Assembly (NCBI GenBank): GCA_030532815.1
Contig: JAUNKI010000016.1
Span: forward strand, 1-19,351
Direction of reading: 5' to 3'
DNA from: Leptotrichiaceae bacterium
GTDB lineage: Bacteria > Fusobacteriota > Fusobacteriia > Fusobacteriales > Leptotrichiaceae
DNA length: 19,351 nucleotides
Shown: one piece after another, positions 1 through 8,439 of the stretch
Numbering within the stretch: the stretch's first letter is position 1
Layout of the letters: the number at the start of each line of letters is the position of its first letter
Made by a program: the position numbers and the translations under genes
Notes under the pieces: model-generated
What the model was told of the DNA's origin: nothing
The model's database searches: none
Seen by the model: only the letters and a program-made list of their open reading frames with translations

Positions 1-992
1 TCCCCTGTATAATTTTCATAAATATAGCTTATTATACTGTAGACAAGTTCCTGTTCCTTTTCATTAAATATCTGATATATATTTTTATAATGTTCCCTGT
101 AAGTATTCGGATTCATTTTTAAATATTTATTACATAGTCTTGATATATGAGAACCGTCTACAAAACCCACAAGATGTGCTATTTCTTCAATATTCAGATC
201 AGTATATACGAGCAAGTCCAGAGCCTTTGAAATCCTCATATGTCTTAGCAGTTCATTAAATGTAAAACCGGTAACTCCTTCCAAATATCGTGTTATAGAT
301 GACTCACTCATAAAAAATATTACTGACAATTTATTTAATGTAAGTTTTTCATTCAGATGTGCATAAATATATTTAACTATGTTATTTCCTGCCGTATCTT
401 TTTTTTTTAATTCTCCCTTATTTTCGGAAACTGCTTTCTTAGCTATAATTATTATTAATTCAGTGAGCTTATTCGTCACATAAACCGTACTCAAATCGAA
501 GTCATTCTCTTCTTTCGATTTTTCCTTTTCGGGAAATGTATCAAAATCTGAAAATGACTCCATTCCTATTTCATCTTTTATCTGAAAAAATATATTTTTT
601 ATTATTTCTGATTCGATTTCATTAAAATAAACAATTGGAACTTTTTTTATCAATGAAAAAATATGAGTCCTGTTTTTCTTATACTTATTCAATACATTCA
701 ATATTAAATTGCTGAAAACGGAATTATACGATACCGTCATTATCTTCATTGTTTCCTTTACTTCAGTTATTTCTACAATTTCCCATGGGAAAACTGCCAG
801 CATTGTATCGGGAATAATATTGTATTCTCTGTCATATACTTTCACTTTCCCGATACCTTCACTAAAAAACAGCAATTTTGATGCACTGTGTATTGTCGGT
901 TTAACAGGAGTCTCAATATATTCAATATTAAAAGAGTATAATTTATAATGCTTATAATTTCTATGATATTGCAAATCCAATTCATTAATCAT
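1..992 (-). CDS. AraC-family transcriptional regulator, partial (C-terminus beyond window)
   Basis: The reading frame is open for 330 codons from an ATG at 992 to the window edge with no stop, so the gene is cut by the window rather than broken. An SD-like GAGGA lies about 8 bases before the ATG. Residues about 38-75 look like the N-terminal cupin-like sensing domain of AraC proteins. Residues about 205-303 form the double helix-turn-helix: the first HTH is near 218-240, the second near 267-290, followed by the family signature SHISRLCNKYLKMNPNTYRE (281-300). About 27 further residues follow the usual end of the domain before the edge, so a C-terminal extension exists. It begins 49 bases after arcD on the same strand with no terminator between, so it is probably the last gene of the arc transcript and may control it. 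Its ligand cannot be read from the sequence. Confidence 0.88.
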   Translation of the reverse strand, partial: MINELDLQYHRNYKHYKLYSFNIEYIETPVKPTIHSASKLLFFSEGIGKVKVYDREYNIIPDTMLAVFPWEIVEITEVKETMKIMTVSYNSVFSNLILNVLNKYKKNRTHIFSLIKKVPIVYFNEIESEIIKNIFFQIKDEIGMESFSDFDTFPEKEKSKEENDFDLSTVYVTNKLTELIIIIAKKAVSENKGELKKKDTAGNNIVKYIYAHLNEKLTLNKLSVIFFMSESSITRYLEGVTGFTFNELLRHMRISKALDLLVYTDLNIEEIAHLVGFVDGSHISRLCNKYLKMNPNTYREHYKNIYQIFNEKEQELVYSIISYIYENYTG

Positions 993-1041
993 GAAACTTC
1001 CTCACCCAATAATTTAATTTTTTACTTTCGGACTGCTCTTT

Positions 1042-2439
1042 TTATCTGATAACCATCATTGCTATAGTCAGTATTACTACGTCCATAACAAATATTATCG
1101 CAATAAGCTTTCCTACAAATTTTATCCAAGTTCCGTACTGCATTTTCCCTATGGCAAGTCCTCCCATGACAACTCCCGATGTAGGTGTAATAAGATTAAT
1201 AATCCCTGAAGCTGCACTAAATATCAATACCATAACTTCAGCACTGTATCCTAAAGCCGATGTCAGCGGTCCCAGCACAGGAAATGCTACTGAAGCCAGT
1301 CCTGATGTGGACGGAATTAAGAATGACAGCACTAAGAAAAGTAAATATGACATAGGGGCAAATATAAAGGCAGGCAGTCCTTTTAAAGCTGCTGAAGCCG
1401 AATCCAGTATAAATGCGTCAAATTTTGTTGCTGCCATTAATACCGAAGCTCCCCTTGCCACTGCAATTATAAGTACGACACTTAATATATCCTTTACTCC
1501 TTCCATAAAGGAATCTATTATTTCAGTTTCCTTAAATCCGTTAACTATTCCTATTATAACTCCGGACAGCAGAAACCACATGGACAGTTCGGCAAAGTAC
1601 CATTCTCCCAAAGAAGTTCCTGTAAGGAAACTTGTCCATCCTTTAAATACAGTTATTCCGAAACTTTCCCATGGAATTAATGAAATAACCATTATAAGAA
1701 ATGTTGCAGAAAAAAGAATTAATGTAATTCTTGTCTTTCCTGTAAATTCTATATTATCAAAGTTTGCATGTCCGAAAGTTTCCTGCATGTCTTTCTGTTC
1801 CTGCAAGGACAAAATTGTAGAACCTTTTTCGGCTTTTACTTTTTTCGCATAACTTAAAACATAGAAAATCGCAGCAGCCAAAGCCGATAACCATAATATT
1901 GCTCCGAGCATTATTACTATACCGCTGTTATACTGTATTCCTTTTTCTTTGAGAGCATCAAGAGCAACACCTATTGCAAACGGATTGACAGTCGAACCTA
2001 AAACTCCCACTCCCGCTCCGAGCATTATTGTCGCAACTCCCACAGTAGTATCAAATCCGGCTGCAACCATTGTGGAACAGATTAATACATAAAATGCCAC
2101 TGTTTCCTCTGCCATTCCGTATGTAGTTCCACCGATTGAAAATAAAATCATCAGTATGACAATCAAAACAAGTTCATTTCCTCTAAGTTTTTTTACAAGA
2201 GTACCTATTCCGGCGTCCAGTGCTCCTGTTTTTGTGACCACTCCTAAAAATCCTCCGAGCAGCAATATAAATATACATACATCTATCGCTTCTTTAAATC
2301 CGTTAAACGGTGCCATTACTACTGTCGACAATGTTGCATTTTCAACCTGAGGAAATAAACGGGTCAAAATTGCCAATCCGAATATTATTAGAAATAAAAT
2401 TGAGAATGCGGACAATTGTATACCTTTTTTCTTAGCCAT
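1042..2439 (-). CDS. arcD: YfcC-family membrane antiporter, probable arginine/ornithine exchanger
   Basis: This 465-residue, strongly hydrophobic protein has many membrane segments and the glycine/serine/proline-rich loops of the YfcC/ArcD-like carriers of the ion transporter superfamily, for example the SIGGTTYGMAEETVAF and IPSTSGLASVAFPVLGP stretches. In streptococci and relatives, YfcC-type proteins encoded in arginine deiminase operons exchange external arginine for internal ornithine. That role is inferred here from the position directly after arcC. Start: ATG at 2439 with GGTAGGAG about 8 bases upstream and only 19 bases after the arcC stop. The N-terminus MAKKKG is short and basic before the first membrane helix, as expected for a cytoplasmic start. 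Substrate is not provable from sequence; related carriers move other amino acids or peptides. Confidence 0.85.
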   Translation of the reverse strand: MAKKKGIQLSAFSILFLIIFGLAILTRLFPQVENATLSTVVMAPFNGFKEAIDVCIFILLLGGFLGVVTKTGALDAGIGTLVKKLRGNELVLIVILMILFSIGGTTYGMAEETVAFYVLICSTMVAAGFDTTVGVATIMLGAGVGVLGSTVNPFAIGVALDALKEKGIQYNSGIVIMLGAILWLSALAAAIFYVLSYAKKVKAEKGSTILSLQEQKDMQETFGHANFDNIEFTGKTRITLILFSATFLIMVISLIPWESFGITVFKGWTSFLTGTSLGEWYFAELSMWFLLSGVIIGIVNGFKETEIIDSFMEGVKDILSVVLIIAVARGASVLMAATKFDAFILDSASAALKGLPAFIFAPMSYLLFLVLSFLIPSTSGLASVAFPVLGPLTSALGYSAEVMVLIFSAASGIINLITPTSGVVMGGLAIGKMQYGTWIKFVGKLIAIIFVMDVVILTIAMMVIR

Positions 2440-2458
2440 ATTATTCTCCTACCTTCAT

Positions 2459-3394
2459 TTAAAATTTAATAACCGTTCCCGTATTTCCCGCTAATGCTGA
2501 ACCGGCATTCTGCAATGAAGTAATGATAGCCTGTCCGTCCTTGTTATTTTTCACATATTCCATGCAGGCTTCTATTTTAGGCAGCATACTTCCTTTGGCA
2601 AAATGACCTTCATCGATGTATTTTTTAATTTCTTCAATACTTAAAACATCCAGTTCCTTCTGGTCAGGTTTATTATAATTTATATATACTTTATCAACGG
2701 CTGTCAATATAACAAGCATGTCCGCTTTTAAATCCGCTGCCAGCTTGGAACTTGACTTATCCTTGTCTATAACTGCATCTACACCTCTATAATGTCCGTT
2801 TTCCTCTACTACAGGTATTCCTCCTCCTCCTACAGTAATTACAACGGTTCCCTTATCTACAAGTGCTTCCACTTCTTCAATTTCAACTATTTTTTTAGGT
2901 GAAGGTGAAGGAACTACTCTTCTGTATCCTCTTCCCGCATCTTCCACAAATGTAAATCCTTTTTCCGAAGCTATTCTGTCAGCTTCTTCTTTACTGTAGA
3001 ACATTCCGATAGGTTTTGTAGGATTTGTAAATGCAGGATCTTTTTCATCTACAACTACTTGTGTTACAAGTGAAACTACACCTTTCTTTATATTCTGGGC
3101 ATTCAGTTCTTCTCTTATTGCCTGCTGGAGATGATATCCTATATATCCCTGACTCATCGCTCCACATTCTGCAAAAGGCATATATGGAGTTTTCACTTCT
3201 CCGTTTGCAGCATAATCCATTGCCAGATTTATCATTCCCACTTGAGGACCGTTTCCATGACCTACTATAACTTCAAATCCCTCTTTAATCATGTCAACGA
3301 TTGATTTAGCCGTATTTTTTACAAGCTTCAGCTGTTCTTCAGGACTGTTTCCTAAAGCATTCCCTCCAAGTGCGACTACTATTCTCTTCGCCAT
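2459..3394 (-). CDS. arcC: carbamate kinase
   Basis: Carbamate kinase transfers phosphate from carbamoyl phosphate to ADP, giving ATP, CO2 and ammonia; it is the energy-yielding last step of the arginine deiminase pathway in the cytoplasm. The 311-residue length is normal for the family. Amino-acid-kinase motifs are visible: ALGGNALG near residues 8-15, GHGNGPQVG at 45-53, the glycine-rich VGGGGIPV near 188-195, [14 protein letters not shown] near 206-219, and [10 protein letters not shown] at 231-240. The ATG overlaps the arcB stop codon by one base (TAATG), so the two are probably translationally coupled. Confidence 0.97.
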   Translation of the reverse strand: MAKRIVVALGGNALGNSPEEQLKLVKNTAKSIVDMIKEGFEVIVGHGNGPQVGMINLAMDYAANGEVKTPYMPFAECGAMSQGYIGYHLQQAIREELNAQNIKKGVVSLVTQVVVDEKDPAFTNPTKPIGMFYSKEEADRIASEKGFTFVEDAGRGYRRVVPSPSPKKIVEIEEVEALVDKGTVVITVGGGGIPVVEENGHYRGVDAVIDKDKSSSKLAADLKADMLVILTAVDKVYINYNKPDQKELDVLSIEEIKKYIDEGHFAKGSMLPKIEACMEYVKNNKDGQAIITSLQNAGSALAGNTGTVIKF

Positions 3395-4386
3395 TATTTC
3401 AACGTAGCATACATCACTGCTTTGATTGTATGCATCCTATTTTCAGCTTGGTCGAAGACTTTTGACTGAGGGCTTTCAAAAACTTCGTCGGTAACTTCCA
3501 TTTCAGGTAAACCGAATTTATCGTTTATTTCTTTTCCTATAGTTGTTTTCAAGTCATGGAATGAAGGCAGACAATGCAGGAAAATAGCAGTATCTTTTGC
3601 ATAACTCATTGCCTCCTTGTTAACTTGGAACTTTTTCAGTTCTTTAATTCTCTGTTCCCATACTTCTTCAGGCTCTCCCATTGATACCCATATATCCGTA
3701 TAAACAACATCCGCATTTGTACATGCTTCTTTCACATCTTCAGTAAATCTTATTACACTTCCGCTTGCTTTGGCAAGTTCTTCAGCTTTGTCTATTAACT
3801 CCTGAGCAGGTTTTAAATCTTTAGGACCGCATGCAGTAAAGTTAAGTCCCATTTTTGCACATGCTATTAACAGAGAGTTACCCATATTGTTTCTCGTATC
3901 TCCCATATATACAAAGTTGATTCCTTTTAAATATCCGAAATTTTCTTCAATTGTCAATAAATCCGCAAGCATCTGAGTAGGGTGGAACTCATTTGTAAGT
4001 CCGTTCCATACCGGTACCCCTGCATTTTCAGCAAGTTCCTCAACTATAGTCTGATCAAATCCTCTATATTCGATTCCGTCATACATTCTTCCCAGAACAC
4101 GTGCAGTATCTTCTATACTTTCTTTTTTCCCCATTTGAGAACTTCCGGGATCAAGATAAGTAACTCCCATTCCTAAGTCCATTCCTGCCACTTCAAAAGC
4201 ACATCTTGTACGTGTAGACGTTTTTTCAAATAAAAGGATTATATTTTTTCCTTCCAAATATCTGTGAGGTGTCCCTGTCAACTTTAATTCCTTAAAGTTT
4301 TTTGACAAATCAAGCAGATATCTGATGTCTGAACTTGTAAAATCAAGCAATTTCAAATAACTTCTTCCGCTTAAATTTTTTGGCAT
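3394..4386 (-). CDS. arcB: ornithine carbamoyltransferase, catabolic
   Basis: In this operon the enzyme runs in the catabolic direction, splitting citrulline with phosphate into ornithine and carbamoyl phosphate. Counting from the chosen start (330 residues), the carbamoyl-phosphate loop STRTR is at 57-61, HPTQ at 135-138, DIWVSMGE at 231-238 (ornithine-binding SMG) and the catalytic HCLP at 271-274. I prefer the ATG at 4386 to the upstream in-frame ATG at 4395: the sequence AAAGGA sits directly against the upstream ATG, too close to serve it, but is well placed for the one at 4386, and [16 protein letters not shown] is the usual beginning of this family. A 130-base gap separates it from arcA and holds a plausible extra promoter. 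It overlaps arcC by one base. Confidence 0.97.
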   Translation of the reverse strand: MPKNLSGRSYLKLLDFTSSDIRYLLDLSKNFKELKLTGTPHRYLEGKNIILLFEKTSTRTRCAFEVAGMDLGMGVTYLDPGSSQMGKKESIEDTARVLGRMYDGIEYRGFDQTIVEELAENAGVPVWNGLTNEFHPTQMLADLLTIEENFGYLKGINFVYMGDTRNNMGNSLLIACAKMGLNFTACGPKDLKPAQELIDKAEELAKASGSVIRFTEDVKEACTNADVVYTDIWVSMGEPEEVWEQRIKELKKFQVNKEAMSYAKDTAIFLHCLPSFHDLKTTIGKEINDKFGLPEMEVTDEVFESPQSKVFDQAENRMHTIKAVMYATLK

Positions 4387-4470
4387 TGAAACCATCCTTT
4401 CTATATTTTAAAGTATTTTCAGCCGGTAAAATCTGTTTGAGTATTGATTAACCTGTAGCTGTCTTAATAT

Positions 4471-4499
4471 ATTATAACACATAATTTCCATTTTGAAAC
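4471..4499 (-). promoter_or_regulatory. candidate internal promoter for arcBCD
   Basis: On the minus strand a perfect TATAAT (4476-4471) is preceded by TGT, giving an extended -10, and by a weak -35-like GTTTCA (4499-4494) at 17 bases. It lies in the gap between arcA and arcB, so arcB onward may be transcribed separately as well as from the arcA transcript. In DNA this AT-rich a chance match is quite possible. Confidence 0.4.
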
Positions 4500-4516
4500 T
4501 GATTTGAAATTAATTT

Positions 4517-5731
4517 TTAGTCTTCTCTTTCTAAAGGCATACTCATACATCTCGGTCCTCCACGACCTCTTGACAATTCGGCACTCGGCATTTCAAGAAC
4601 TTTCAATCCCGCCTGTCTTAAAAGTTCGTTCGTAACATCATTTCTTTCATAAACAATGATAACCCCCGGAGCTATACATAATGTATTTGAACCGTCATTC
4701 CACTGTTCTCTTTCAGCAGCAATTCTGTCCTCGCCTCCACATTTTATCAATTTAACATCAGGTACGCCCAGATATTTTTCAAGTATTGATTTTAATGTGC
4801 CTGTTAACAGTTTCACTTCTATTTTGTCTCCGTTTTTAGTTATTTCATGAACTTCCAACGGTCCCATAATATTCGGATGTATAGTAAATTTATCATAATC
4901 TATTTGTGTAAACACCGTATCCAAATGCATAAATGCTCTTGTTTCGGGTATTTTAAATGCAAGTACTGTATTTATTGTAGAACCGTTTGCCGCAAAAATA
5001 TTTTTTGCTATCTGATCTATTGCAGCTGCCTGAGTACGTTGGGAAATTCCTATTGCAAGTACTTTATCATTAAGATTAAGTATGTCTCCGCCTTCAATAT
5101 GGAACTGGCTGTCTCTTTCGTAGAAATAAGGAACTTTTCCCTTATATTCAGGGTGATATTTAAAAATATAATCTGCATAAATAGTTTCTCTGTTTCTTGT
5201 TATAGAATACATTCTGTTTAAACTTACACCGTTTCCGATTGATGCAAAAGGATCACGCGTAAAATATAGATTAGGCATAGGATCCAAAATCAGTTCACTA
5301 TCGTCATTTAATTTTGAAATCAATGAATCTGAAGTCAGATTAAGCTCTCCGTATTTTACCCCTTCCATAGTTTTTAATATTAATTCCTTATTGTCACTAT
5401 ATGAATTGAAAAGTTTCATTAAAGCTTCCCTATATTCAGGTACAAGTACCCCTCCTTCAGTAATGAACTGCTCAAGAAACTGTTTTTTCAATTCAGGACA
5501 CTGTCCTATAGCTTCCGCTGCCAAATCTTCAAGATAAACAACTTCAACTCCGTTTTCCTTAAGAATTTTTGCAAAAGCGTCATGCTCCTGCTGTGCAACT
5601 TTTAGGAAAGGTATATCATCAAATAAAAGTCTTTCCAATGTGTCCGGAGTCAAATTCAACAATTCTCTTCCGGGTCTGTGTAATAAAACTTTTTTTAACG
5701 GTTTTATTTCACTTTTTACATTAATTGCCAT
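4517..5731 (-). CDS. arcA: arginine deiminase
   Basis: Arginine deiminase hydrolyses arginine to citrulline and ammonia, the first step of the pathway; the ammonia also helps resist acid. The 404-residue length fits the family. Conserved blocks are all present: FTRDPF at 157-162, HIEGGD at 211-216, MHLDTVFT at 268-275, and the C-terminal [13 protein letters not shown] carrying the nucleophilic cysteine at residue 395. The conserved acidic and histidine partners (D160, E213, H269, D271) are in place, so the enzyme should be active. The start ATG follows a near-perfect AGGAGG by 9 bases. It is the first gene of the arc cluster, preceded by several hundred bases of non-coding DNA. Confidence 0.98.
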   Translation of the reverse strand: MAINVKSEIKPLKKVLLHRPGRELLNLTPDTLERLLFDDIPFLKVAQQEHDAFAKILKENGVEVVYLEDLAAEAIGQCPELKKQFLEQFITEGGVLVPEYREALMKLFNSYSDNKELILKTMEGVKYGELNLTSDSLISKLNDDSELILDPMPNLYFTRDPFASIGNGVSLNRMYSITRNRETIYADYIFKYHPEYKGKVPYFYERDSQFHIEGGDILNLNDKVLAIGISQRTQAAAIDQIAKNIFAANGSTINTVLAFKIPETRAFMHLDTVFTQIDYDKFTIHPNIMGPLEVHEITKNGDKIEVKLLTGTLKSILEKYLGVPDVKLIKCGGEDRIAAEREQWNDGSNTLCIAPGVIIVYERNDVTNELLRQAGLKVLEMPSAELSRGRGGPRCMSMPLERED

Positions 5732-5920
5732 TTCTGCTTACCTCCTGTAAGAAATTAAAATTTTAAATTTAAAAGACAATATAATTTATTATCTTTGTAA
5801 TTTACATTATAATTATATTTCAAAAATAAAAAATATAGGGAAATTTTTCTTTTATTTTTTTGTATAAATAATATTTTTAAATTCAATTTTTTCCGTGAGA
5901 GATCATCGTCGGACTCACAC

Positions 5921-5944
5921 CAACCTTTTTTGTAAAAAAGGTTG
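5921..5944. repeat. 11-bp inverted repeat, A/T-rich hairpin
   Basis: CAACCTTTTTT (5921-5931) is exactly complementary to AAAAAAGGTTG (5934-5944) with two bases between. It is adjacent to a decayed copy of the GTGAGGGC hairpin. A similar hairpin occurs at 6270-6293. The function is unknown; neither strand gives a terminator-like T-run after the stem. Confidence 0.7.
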
Positions 5945-5976
5945 AACCAAAAAATTTCCAATTCAAATTTCTTTTC

Positions 5977-6257
5977 GTGAGGGCTCATTGCCGCCCTCAC
6001 ACTCCTGCTATCGGCTACAAAATTTCTTAACCTCAAAATATGAATTATGCTTAGAAAACAGCAAACTCGCTACACTCAAACAGCTATTTTCCCGAGCAAC
6101 ATAATTCATATTTTTTCGTAAAATTTTGAATAACGAAGTTTTATTTATACTTCAAGTATATATTTCTATCATTATTACAATTTAACTATACTTTTATTTA
6201 AAACCGTTTCTACAACTTTAAGTCCCCTTCAACATTCAAATTTTACTGCGTGAAAAA
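5977..6257 (+). repeat. dispersed intergenic repeat, copy A
   Basis: This is the fullest-looking copy of a repeat found three times in the window. In order it has a hairpin GTGAGGGC...GCCCTCAC (5977-6000, 8-nt loop), ACTCCTGCTATCGGCTA, an imperfect palindromic core (6037-6112) whose outer arms are 13-base exact complements, a small stem TTCGT/ACGAA (6115-6137 region), and an AT-rich tail ending in CCCTTCAACATTCAAATTTTACTG. The tail matches copy B (11218-11542, opposite orientation) and the first part matches copy C (18700-18862). It encodes no plausible protein. Confidence 0.85.
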
Positions 6258-6269
6258 CTGTTTTTTGAT

Positions 6270-6293
6270 CGAACTTTTTTACAAAAAAGTTCG
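6270..6293. repeat. 11-bp inverted repeat, A/T-rich hairpin
   Basis: CGAACTTTTTT (6270-6280) pairs exactly with AAAAAAGTTCG (6283-6293) around two bases. It resembles the hairpin at 5921-5944 in length and in its run of six T. It lies between the end of the metal-transport operon's terminator and the dispersed repeat. Confidence 0.65.
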
Positions 6294-6304
6294 GATATAT
6301 TGCC

Positions 6305-6358
6305 AAGTAAAAAATCCACTTCTCAACCAAAAACAGTTTTTTCGTCTCGAAGTGGATT
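6305..6358 (-). terminator. rho-independent terminator of the metal-uptake operon
   Basis: Reading on the minus strand just after the last permease gene, AATCCACTTC (6358-6349) pairs with GAAGTGGATT (6322-6313). The paired arm runs straight into TTTTTTAC. The 26-base loop contains a second small AAAAA/TTTTT pairing. It is correctly placed about 38 bases after the stop codon. Confidence 0.85.
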
Positions 6359-6395
6359 AATTGTTCAAAATATTAATATATTAGAGCTTTTTAGC

Positions 6396-7493
6396 TTATA
6401 ATTTATGTTTTAGAAATTCTTTCCCTTTATCTGTTATTTTAAAAATTCTGTTATCAATGTAAACATATTTTCTTTCTTTGGCCTTTTCCAGTATTCTGTT
6501 AAAAAATTTTTTTTCCCATCGCAAATGATATTCCATCGTATCAAGCCCGCATTCATTTTTTTCTTCAGGTGTATCATTGTGATTAAATATATGAATAAGC
6601 AGCATTTTTACTGAAAATTCCAATTTCTGATTTTTTTTCCGATAAAATGTTACAACCAAGCCTTTTTTAGGAGAACTTATCAGTATAACAATAAAAATCA
6701 ATCCTATTACTACTGAAATCATTCCCGCTATTGAAACATCCCATTTTAAAGCAAGAAAATAACCGATTATACTTGATATCGAACCTAAGACTACACTTAA
6801 AAACAGCATTATCTTCAGACTATTTGTAAGCAGATAAGCTGTAATAGGCGGACCTATCATAAAAGCTACTACAAGTATGGAACCTACAGCTTCAAAAGAT
6901 GCTACTGAAGTTACGGACACCAGTGACATAAGCATATAGTGAACTAATACAGGCTTCATTCCCAAAGTTGCAGCAAGTGCTTTATCAAAAGTAGATATTT
7001 TCAGTTCTTTGAAAAATACTGCTGTAAACAGAAAATTTATTACAAACATTGTAAAAGTAATGACCAAACCTTTTGCTATCCTGAAACCGAAAATTTTCAC
7101 CGTATTAAATGGAGCAAAAGCAAGTTCTCCCAGTAATACCGAATCCACATCCAGATGAATATTTGAAGCATATTTTGATATAAGTATCACAGCTATACTA
7201 AATAGCAGAGGAAATACGACTCCGATAGCCGAATCTTCTTTTACAAGTCTCGTTGAATTTAAAAGTTCCACTAAATATACCGTTAAAACGCCTACTATTC
7301 CTGCACCTAATATTAAAAACGGTGAATTTAAGTCATGAACCGCAAAAAAAGCAATTACAATACCGAGTAAAATTGTATGAGTTATTGCATCGGAAACCAT
7401 TGCCATATTTTTCAGAACGAGAAATGTCCCTAAAATAGAGCATGAAGCTGCTACCATTATGGCTATGAGCTGTATAACAAATCCTGTATTCAT
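6396..7493 (-). CDS. metal ABC transporter permease with C-terminal winged-helix-like domain
   Basis: Residues 1-275 are a membrane permease of the ZnuB/TroC/MntB family: several hydrophobic helices and the early conserved VSDAITHT block (33-40) that faces the ATPase. Residues about 285-365 are soluble and charged and look like a winged-helix domain: a helical stretch (about 291-342) followed by a beta-like YVYIDNRIFKITDKGKEFLK wing (343-362), much like the wing of MarR or DtxR proteins. Plain family members stop near 275-290 residues, so this is a fusion; the tail could be a regulator, as in chlamydial YtgCR, or just a cytoplasmic extension. The ATG overlaps the preceding permease stop by four bases (ATGA). 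Together the two permeases would form the membrane channel. Confidence 0.88.
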   Translation of the reverse strand: MNTGFVIQLIAIMVAASCSILGTFLVLKNMAMVSDAITHTILLGIVIAFFAVHDLNSPFLILGAGIVGVLTVYLVELLNSTRLVKEDSAIGVVFPLLFSIAVILISKYASNIHLDVDSVLLGELAFAPFNTVKIFGFRIAKGLVITFTMFVINFLFTAVFFKELKISTFDKALAATLGMKPVLVHYMLMSLVSVTSVASFEAVGSILVVAFMIGPPITAYLLTNSLKIMLFLSVVLGSISSIIGYFLALKWDVSIAGMISVVIGLIFIVILISSPKKGLVVTFYRKKNQKLEFSVKMLLIHIFNHNDTPEEKNECGLDTMEYHLRWEKKFFNRILEKAKERKYVYIDNRIFKITDKGKEFLKHKL

Positions 7494-8437
7494 AATTTCA
7501 TCCCCTCTTGTGTATTTTCCTGTTTCAGTTTTTTATTTTTGAGCTGCTCTCTAAATATTTTTTTCCTTCTTTTGTTTAAAATAATACGGAACAAAATTCC
7601 TCTTTTAGGAGAAAAAAGAATACTCAGTATCACTATTATGCTTATAACTACAACTATGACAGGACCTGTAGGTAAATCCGACTGAGTTATACTTATCAAA
7701 GTTCCGATAAAGCCTGCTATTCCTCCGAATATTCCTGACAAAAAAACCATTACTGATAATTTATCGGTCCACTGTCTTGCAGCTACTCCGGGAGAAATAA
7801 TCATGGCACTTATCAATATTACTCCTGCTGCCTGAATTCCTATTATTACCGTAACGACAAGCAAAATCGAAATAAAAATTTCAATTTTTCTGCTTGGAAA
7901 TCCCAATGTTTTTGCAAAGTCAGGATCAAAAATTGCTATTTTAAATTCTTTCCATAATAAAATAATTATAACTAAAAGTATCAATCCTGTGTATAACATC
8001 AGTTTTACATCACGTTCCACAAGAGTGGAAGCCTGTCCGAAAATAAACCTGTTCAATCCGGATTTATTAGCCCCGGGTAATTTATTCAAATATGAAAGAA
8101 GAACAAGTCCCAAACCGAAAAATACGGATAAAACAAATGCCAATACACTGTCAAATTTTATTTTAGTATAGTTCTGAATAATCTGTATCAGACCTATACA
8201 GACTATCCCTACAGCCAAAGCACCTAAAAGGAGTACTTCCGTACTTTTAACACGGGTAATCATAAAAGCGAGACAAACTCCGGGCAAAGAAGCATGGGAA
8301 ACCGCATCTCCCAATAAACTCTGTTTCCTCAAAACGGCAAAGCATCCCAGCATACCTGAAACGGAACCTAAAAGCATACAGCCCATGGCAACTGTTCTGA
8401 ATGTATGTTCGCTTATAAGGAGAGATATTATATTCAT
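7490..8437 (-). CDS. metal ABC transporter permease
   Basis: This 315-residue protein of the ABC-3 (ZnuB/TroC/MntB) permease family has seven or more hydrophobic segments and the family's LLGDAVSHASLPG block (41-53), which corresponds to the VSDAITHT block of the partner permease. FDPDFAKTLGF (170-180) is the cytoplasmic loop thought to contact the ATPase. The last 35 residues are very basic and lysine-rich, lying in the cytoplasm. The start ATG comes two bases after the ATPase stop and is served by AAGGAG inside the ATPase gene's end. The stop overlaps the next permease's start. It probably pairs with the downstream permease to move Mn2+ or Zn2+. Confidence 0.93.
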   Translation of the reverse strand: MNIISLLISEHTFRTVAMGCMLLGSVSGMLGCFAVLRKQSLLGDAVSHASLPGVCLAFMITRVKSTEVLLLGALAVGIVCIGLIQIIQNYTKIKFDSVLAFVLSVFFGLGLVLLSYLNKLPGANKSGLNRFIFGQASTLVERDVKLMLYTGLILLVIIILLWKEFKIAIFDPDFAKTLGFPSRKIEIFISILLVVTVIIGIQAAGVILISAMIISPGVAARQWTDKLSVMVFLSGIFGGIAGFIGTLISITQSDLPTGPVIVVVISIIVILSILFSPKRGILFRIILNKRRKKIFREQLKNKKLKQENTQEGMKL

Positions 8438-8439
8438 GA

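Larger units (their letters stand above)
5732..6312. other. non-coding gap upstream of arcA
   Basis: The stretch holds the presumed arcA leader and promoter (about 5735-5890), very AT-rich with several TATAAT-like words but no convincing paired -35, then a repeat-rich block. That block contains a decayed GTGAG/CTCAC hairpin (5895-5918), an 11-bp inverted repeat CAACCTTTTTT (5921-5944), the dispersed repeat copy (5977-6257) and another 11-bp inverted repeat CGAACTTTTTT (6270-6293). A short minus-strand open frame within it shows no protein-like features and is not called. Confidence 0.7.

Noticed and set aside
1151..1852. Long plus-strand open frame (about 230 codons) opposite arcD
   Set aside because: It lies fully inside the well-supported arcD gene on the other strand, its product is low-complexity Ser/Ile/Pro-rich without a known motif, and codon structure explains it as a mirror frame.
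5760..5890. Promoter for arcA
   Set aside because: Several TATAAT-like words occur in this extremely AT-rich leader, but none has a convincing -35 at 16-18 bases, so I could not choose one.
5755..6036. Minus-strand frame of 93 codons upstream of arcA
   Set aside because: It crosses the hairpins and the dispersed repeat, and its product is Lys/Asn/Phe-rich without domains. No ribosome site is convincing.
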